Made by a program: the position numbers and the translations under genes. The notes beneath the pieces are model-generated. The model was given only the letters and a program-made list of their open reading frames with translations, ran no database searches and was not told where the DNA came from. DNA of 7,350 bases from an uncultured Prosthecobacter sp. (GTDB lineage: Bacteria > Verrucomicrobiota > Verrucomicrobiia > Verrucomicrobiales > Verrucomicrobiaceae): positions 1-7,350 of the forward strand of contig CANNUR010000146.1 in NCBI GenBank assembly GCA_947523045.1, given 5' to 3'. This document shows, in pieces, positions 6,017 to 7,350 of this stretch. The stretch's first letter is position 1, and the number at the start of each line of letters is the position of its first letter.

Positions 6017-6081
6017 ATCGTTACACAGTTCGAGGGCCGACGCGCTCACTGCCCGACATGAAAAATGCGCTGTGTAACGAT
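6017..6081. repeat. Perfect 12-bp inverted repeat, 41-bp spacer
   Basis: ATCGTTACACAG (6017-6028) is exactly the reverse complement of CTGTGTAACGAT (6070-6081). The spacer carries a weak inner stem (GGGC 6034-6037 with GCCC 6051-6054). No transposase or recombinase lies nearby. A related word, GTAACGAATTTGTATCGAT, recurs at 6220-6238. It could be a recombination or protein-binding site or the remnant of a small mobile element; the sequence alone does not decide. Confidence 0.6.
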
Positions 6082-6412
6082 CCATGCGCTGCAGGCAACT
6101 CGAAACCTTTGCTCAACTCACCTTGAAATCATCGATCGATTCAACACTCATTTCTCGTGCTATCCATCTCAGATTACTCTCAATAAGACGTTTACAACCT
6201 GAAATTTGAAACCCACCACGTAACGAATTTGTATCGATAATTGAAGCCTCTCTCAACCTGCCTTGGTGGATGAGTCGGTTCTTGGGATCGTGAGTCTCTC
6301 AACCCATTTTCTGGTGCGAGCGATCAGGCAAATCCCCTGCATGCTTCACACGGCCGCAACGTTCAGAGAGCCTGCTTTTCCGTGCCTGAGTGACGCCAAT
6401 TTCACGTGCAAA

Positions 6413-7054
6413 TCACGAAGCAACCGCTGCAGAAGCGTTGGCAGGGGCACCCGGTGGCTCTGCCGCCAAGCCGGCTAGGGCACCGCGCAAGAGCGTGCGG
6501 ATCGCCCAAGTTTTCACCTCGCACGCTGCGGCCTCATCAACCCTCAGGACATCGCGAAAAACAATCATCGCCTCGGTGCCAAAGATCAGGGCGAGGGCGC
6601 AAGTCAGGCGACGGAAGTCCGTCTCGCCGAGTTGCTCGCGCAGCGGGGCGAGCGCGGCTTGAATGAGGGGTAGACGACGGTTTTGCCGCGGCGGTACCGA
6701 CTCATCGGCAGGGTCGCGCTGCACGGCGTGGGCCAGCATGACCCTCAGTGCCGCCTCATTTTCCCAGGTGCTGCGGTGCAGGGCAGCCTCGGCCGCGAGG
6801 AGACGTGCCTCCGGATCCACGCTGACCTGATCCGTTGCTTCGGCAAGCGCGCCGGCCACCGCCGCATCCACGACCGACTCCTGCAGCAGGGCGTCGAGAC
6901 TGCGAAAGTAGCGGTAGGCGGTCGGCCGCGAGACCAGGGCTTCGCGCGCCACCTCGTTCATGGTCGGCATCTGCCCGCGCTTGAGCAGACGGCCAGCGGC
7001 TTCGAGCAGGGCCTTGCGGGTGCGCAACTGGGTGTTGCTGCGGGTCGGCTTCAT
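6413..7054 (-). CDS. TetR/AcrR-family transcriptional regulator
   Basis: A 213-residue protein with a TetR-type N-terminal DNA-binding domain: TRKALLEAAGRLLKRG (12-27) forms the first helices, and TMNEVAREALVSRPTAYRYF (31-50) is the helix-turn-helix with the typical 'S-x-x-T-x-Y-R-Y-F' recognition helix, followed by RSLDALLQE. Residues from about 65 on are helical and family-variable, as expected for the ligand-binding and dimer domain, so the inducer cannot be inferred. The C-terminus ends in an Ala/Pro-rich tail. Its ATG overlaps the stop of the SnoaL-like gene in an ATGA, implying translational coupling and a shared promoter to the right of the window. TetR proteins commonly repress their own operon; whether this one does cannot be seen because the promoter is outside. 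Confidence 0.9.
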   Translation of the reverse strand: MKPTRSNTQLRTRKALLEAAGRLLKRGQMPTMNEVAREALVSRPTAYRYFRSLDALLQESVVDAAVAGALAEATDQVSVDPEARLLAAEAALHRSTWENEAALRVMLAHAVQRDPADESVPPRQNRRLPLIQAALAPLREQLGETDFRRLTCALALIFGTEAMIVFRDVLRVDEAAACEVKTWAIRTLLRGALAGLAAEPPGAPANASAAVAS

Positions 7055-7350
7055 GCGCGCAGTTGCTGCAGGATCGCCAGACCGTCGAGCCAGACCTGTT
7101 CCCTCTGGATTTTGCCATCGTCGGCAAATTCAACGACGTGCAGCAGCCGGAAGTTCAGCGGTCGATTGCCTCCCTCGAAACCAAAGGGCCGGCCCACCGC
7201 CCGGCCCCGCCAGAGCGACTCATCCACCAGAAACTGTTCGCCGTAGAGCCGGCGCAAAGGTGTGACCTCGCCGTCGGCCAAGTCGGCAAACAATCCCTCA
7301 TAAAAGGCCCGGATGGCCACCGGATCCTGGGTCGGGCCGGTGGGATGACC
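7051..7350 (-). CDS. SnoaL-like / ester cyclase-type protein (NTF2-like fold), cut by window edge
   Basis: The frame is open to position 7350, so the N-terminus is missing; 99 codons are visible. The visible part starts GHPTGPTQDPVAIRAFYEGL and contains an N-terminal helix (VAIRAFYEGLFADL), a segment LYGEQFLVDESLWRGRAVG, and the closing beta-strands NFRLLHVVEFADDGKIQREQ then VWLDGLAILQQL. The 'V-x-x-x-x-D-G-K-I-x-x-x-x-x-W-x-D' ending is characteristic of SnoaL-like polyketide-cyclase/ester-cyclase proteins of the NTF2-like superfamily. In most bacterial genomes such proteins have no assigned substrate, and no polyketide genes are seen here. A GTG at 7320 could be an internal start, but the similarity appears to continue upstream of it, so the longer frame is preferred. 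It is coupled to the TetR gene by a 4-bp overlap. Confidence 0.78.
   Translation of the reverse strand, partial: GHPTGPTQDPVAIRAFYEGLFADLADGEVTPLRRLYGEQFLVDESLWRGRAVGRPFGFEGGNRPLNFRLLHVVEFADDGKIQREQVWLDGLAILQQLRA

Larger units (their letters stand above)
5550..6412. other. 863-bp gene-less region between rlmN and the TetR gene
   Basis: No reading frame here resembles a known protein. The right half is compositionally distinct: 6121-6240 has 45 G+C in 120 bases (about 37%), against roughly 70% in the genes around it. From left to right it holds the palindrome cluster (5604-5846), a nested GC-rich hairpin region (5861-5901), a 12-bp inverted repeat with a 41-bp spacer (6017-6081), and the AT-rich block (about 6100-6250). 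A 61-codon open stretch on the minus strand (6113-6298) has no good start and no recognisable similarity. A plus-strand frame beginning at 5649 is dominated by the repeats and low-complexity sequence and is unlikely to be a gene. No tRNA or CRISPR array is seen. Confidence 0.6.

Noticed and set aside
5649..6077. A 142-codon plus-strand reading frame in the gene-less region
   Set aside because: Its starts and much of its sequence are palindrome repeats and hairpins, it has no recognisable domain, and the copies fall in different frames, so it is not under coding constraint.
6017..6081. Integron attC site
   Set aside because: The arms are in the wrong arrangement: attC needs an AAC near the outer end of the left arm and GTT in the right arm, but here GTT is in the left arm. 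The spacer lacks the second arm pair, and no integrase or cassette is seen.
6249..6304. Direct repeat TCTCTCAACC (6249-6258 and 6295-6304) as target-site duplication
   Set aside because: Only 36 bp separate the copies, no element lies between them, and the word is low-complexity.

Overview
The window is a GC-rich bacterial chromosome segment. Sampled coding lines reach about 70% G+C, for example 44 of 60 bases at 3901-3960. It carries eight recognisable protein genes, seven on the minus strand, and one long gene-less stretch. I cannot name the organism. The 67-residue RNA polymerase omega subunit, the 527-residue phosphoglucose isomerase of the type with a [18 protein letters not shown] motif, and an SmpB with an EPRRTRRLLLHKREI block look to me most like Verrucomicrobiota (Opitutales-like). 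That placement is an inference from memory of the families. It is not a search result.

Layout, left to right. Positions 1-2325 (minus) hold phosphoglucose isomerase (pgi), a small two-helix membrane protein of unknown function, and the N-terminus of a NupC/CNT-type nucleoside transporter cut by the window edge. A degenerate heptamer tandem repeat lies between pgi and the membrane protein. Positions 2387-3136 (minus) hold rpoZ then smpB, followed by a plausible intrinsic terminator. Positions 3137-3424 are a divergent intergenic region with two inverted repeats. Positions 3425-4441 (plus) encode a zinc-dependent alcohol/aldehyde reductase, convergent with rlmN (4488-5549, minus). The two 3' ends share a 46-bp gap with a hairpin. 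Positions 5550-6412 hold no convincing gene. Positions 6413-7350 (minus) hold a SnoaL-like protein gene cut by the right edge and a TetR-type regulator, overlapping by 4 bp.

Most genes are housekeeping: glycolysis, transcription core, trans-translation and ribosome/tRNA methylation. The SnoaL-like/TetR pair and the reductase are accessory.

The most unusual part is the 860-bp gap upstream of rlmN. It contains five exact, same-orientation copies of the 11-bp palindrome ATGCCAGGCAT plus a sixth decayed half copy. It also holds a strong 10-bp hairpin, a 12-bp perfect inverted repeat with a 41-bp spacer, and a block that falls to about 37% G+C. I found no clear new multi-gene system. The palindrome cluster and the low-G+C block are the parts that deserve comparative work.
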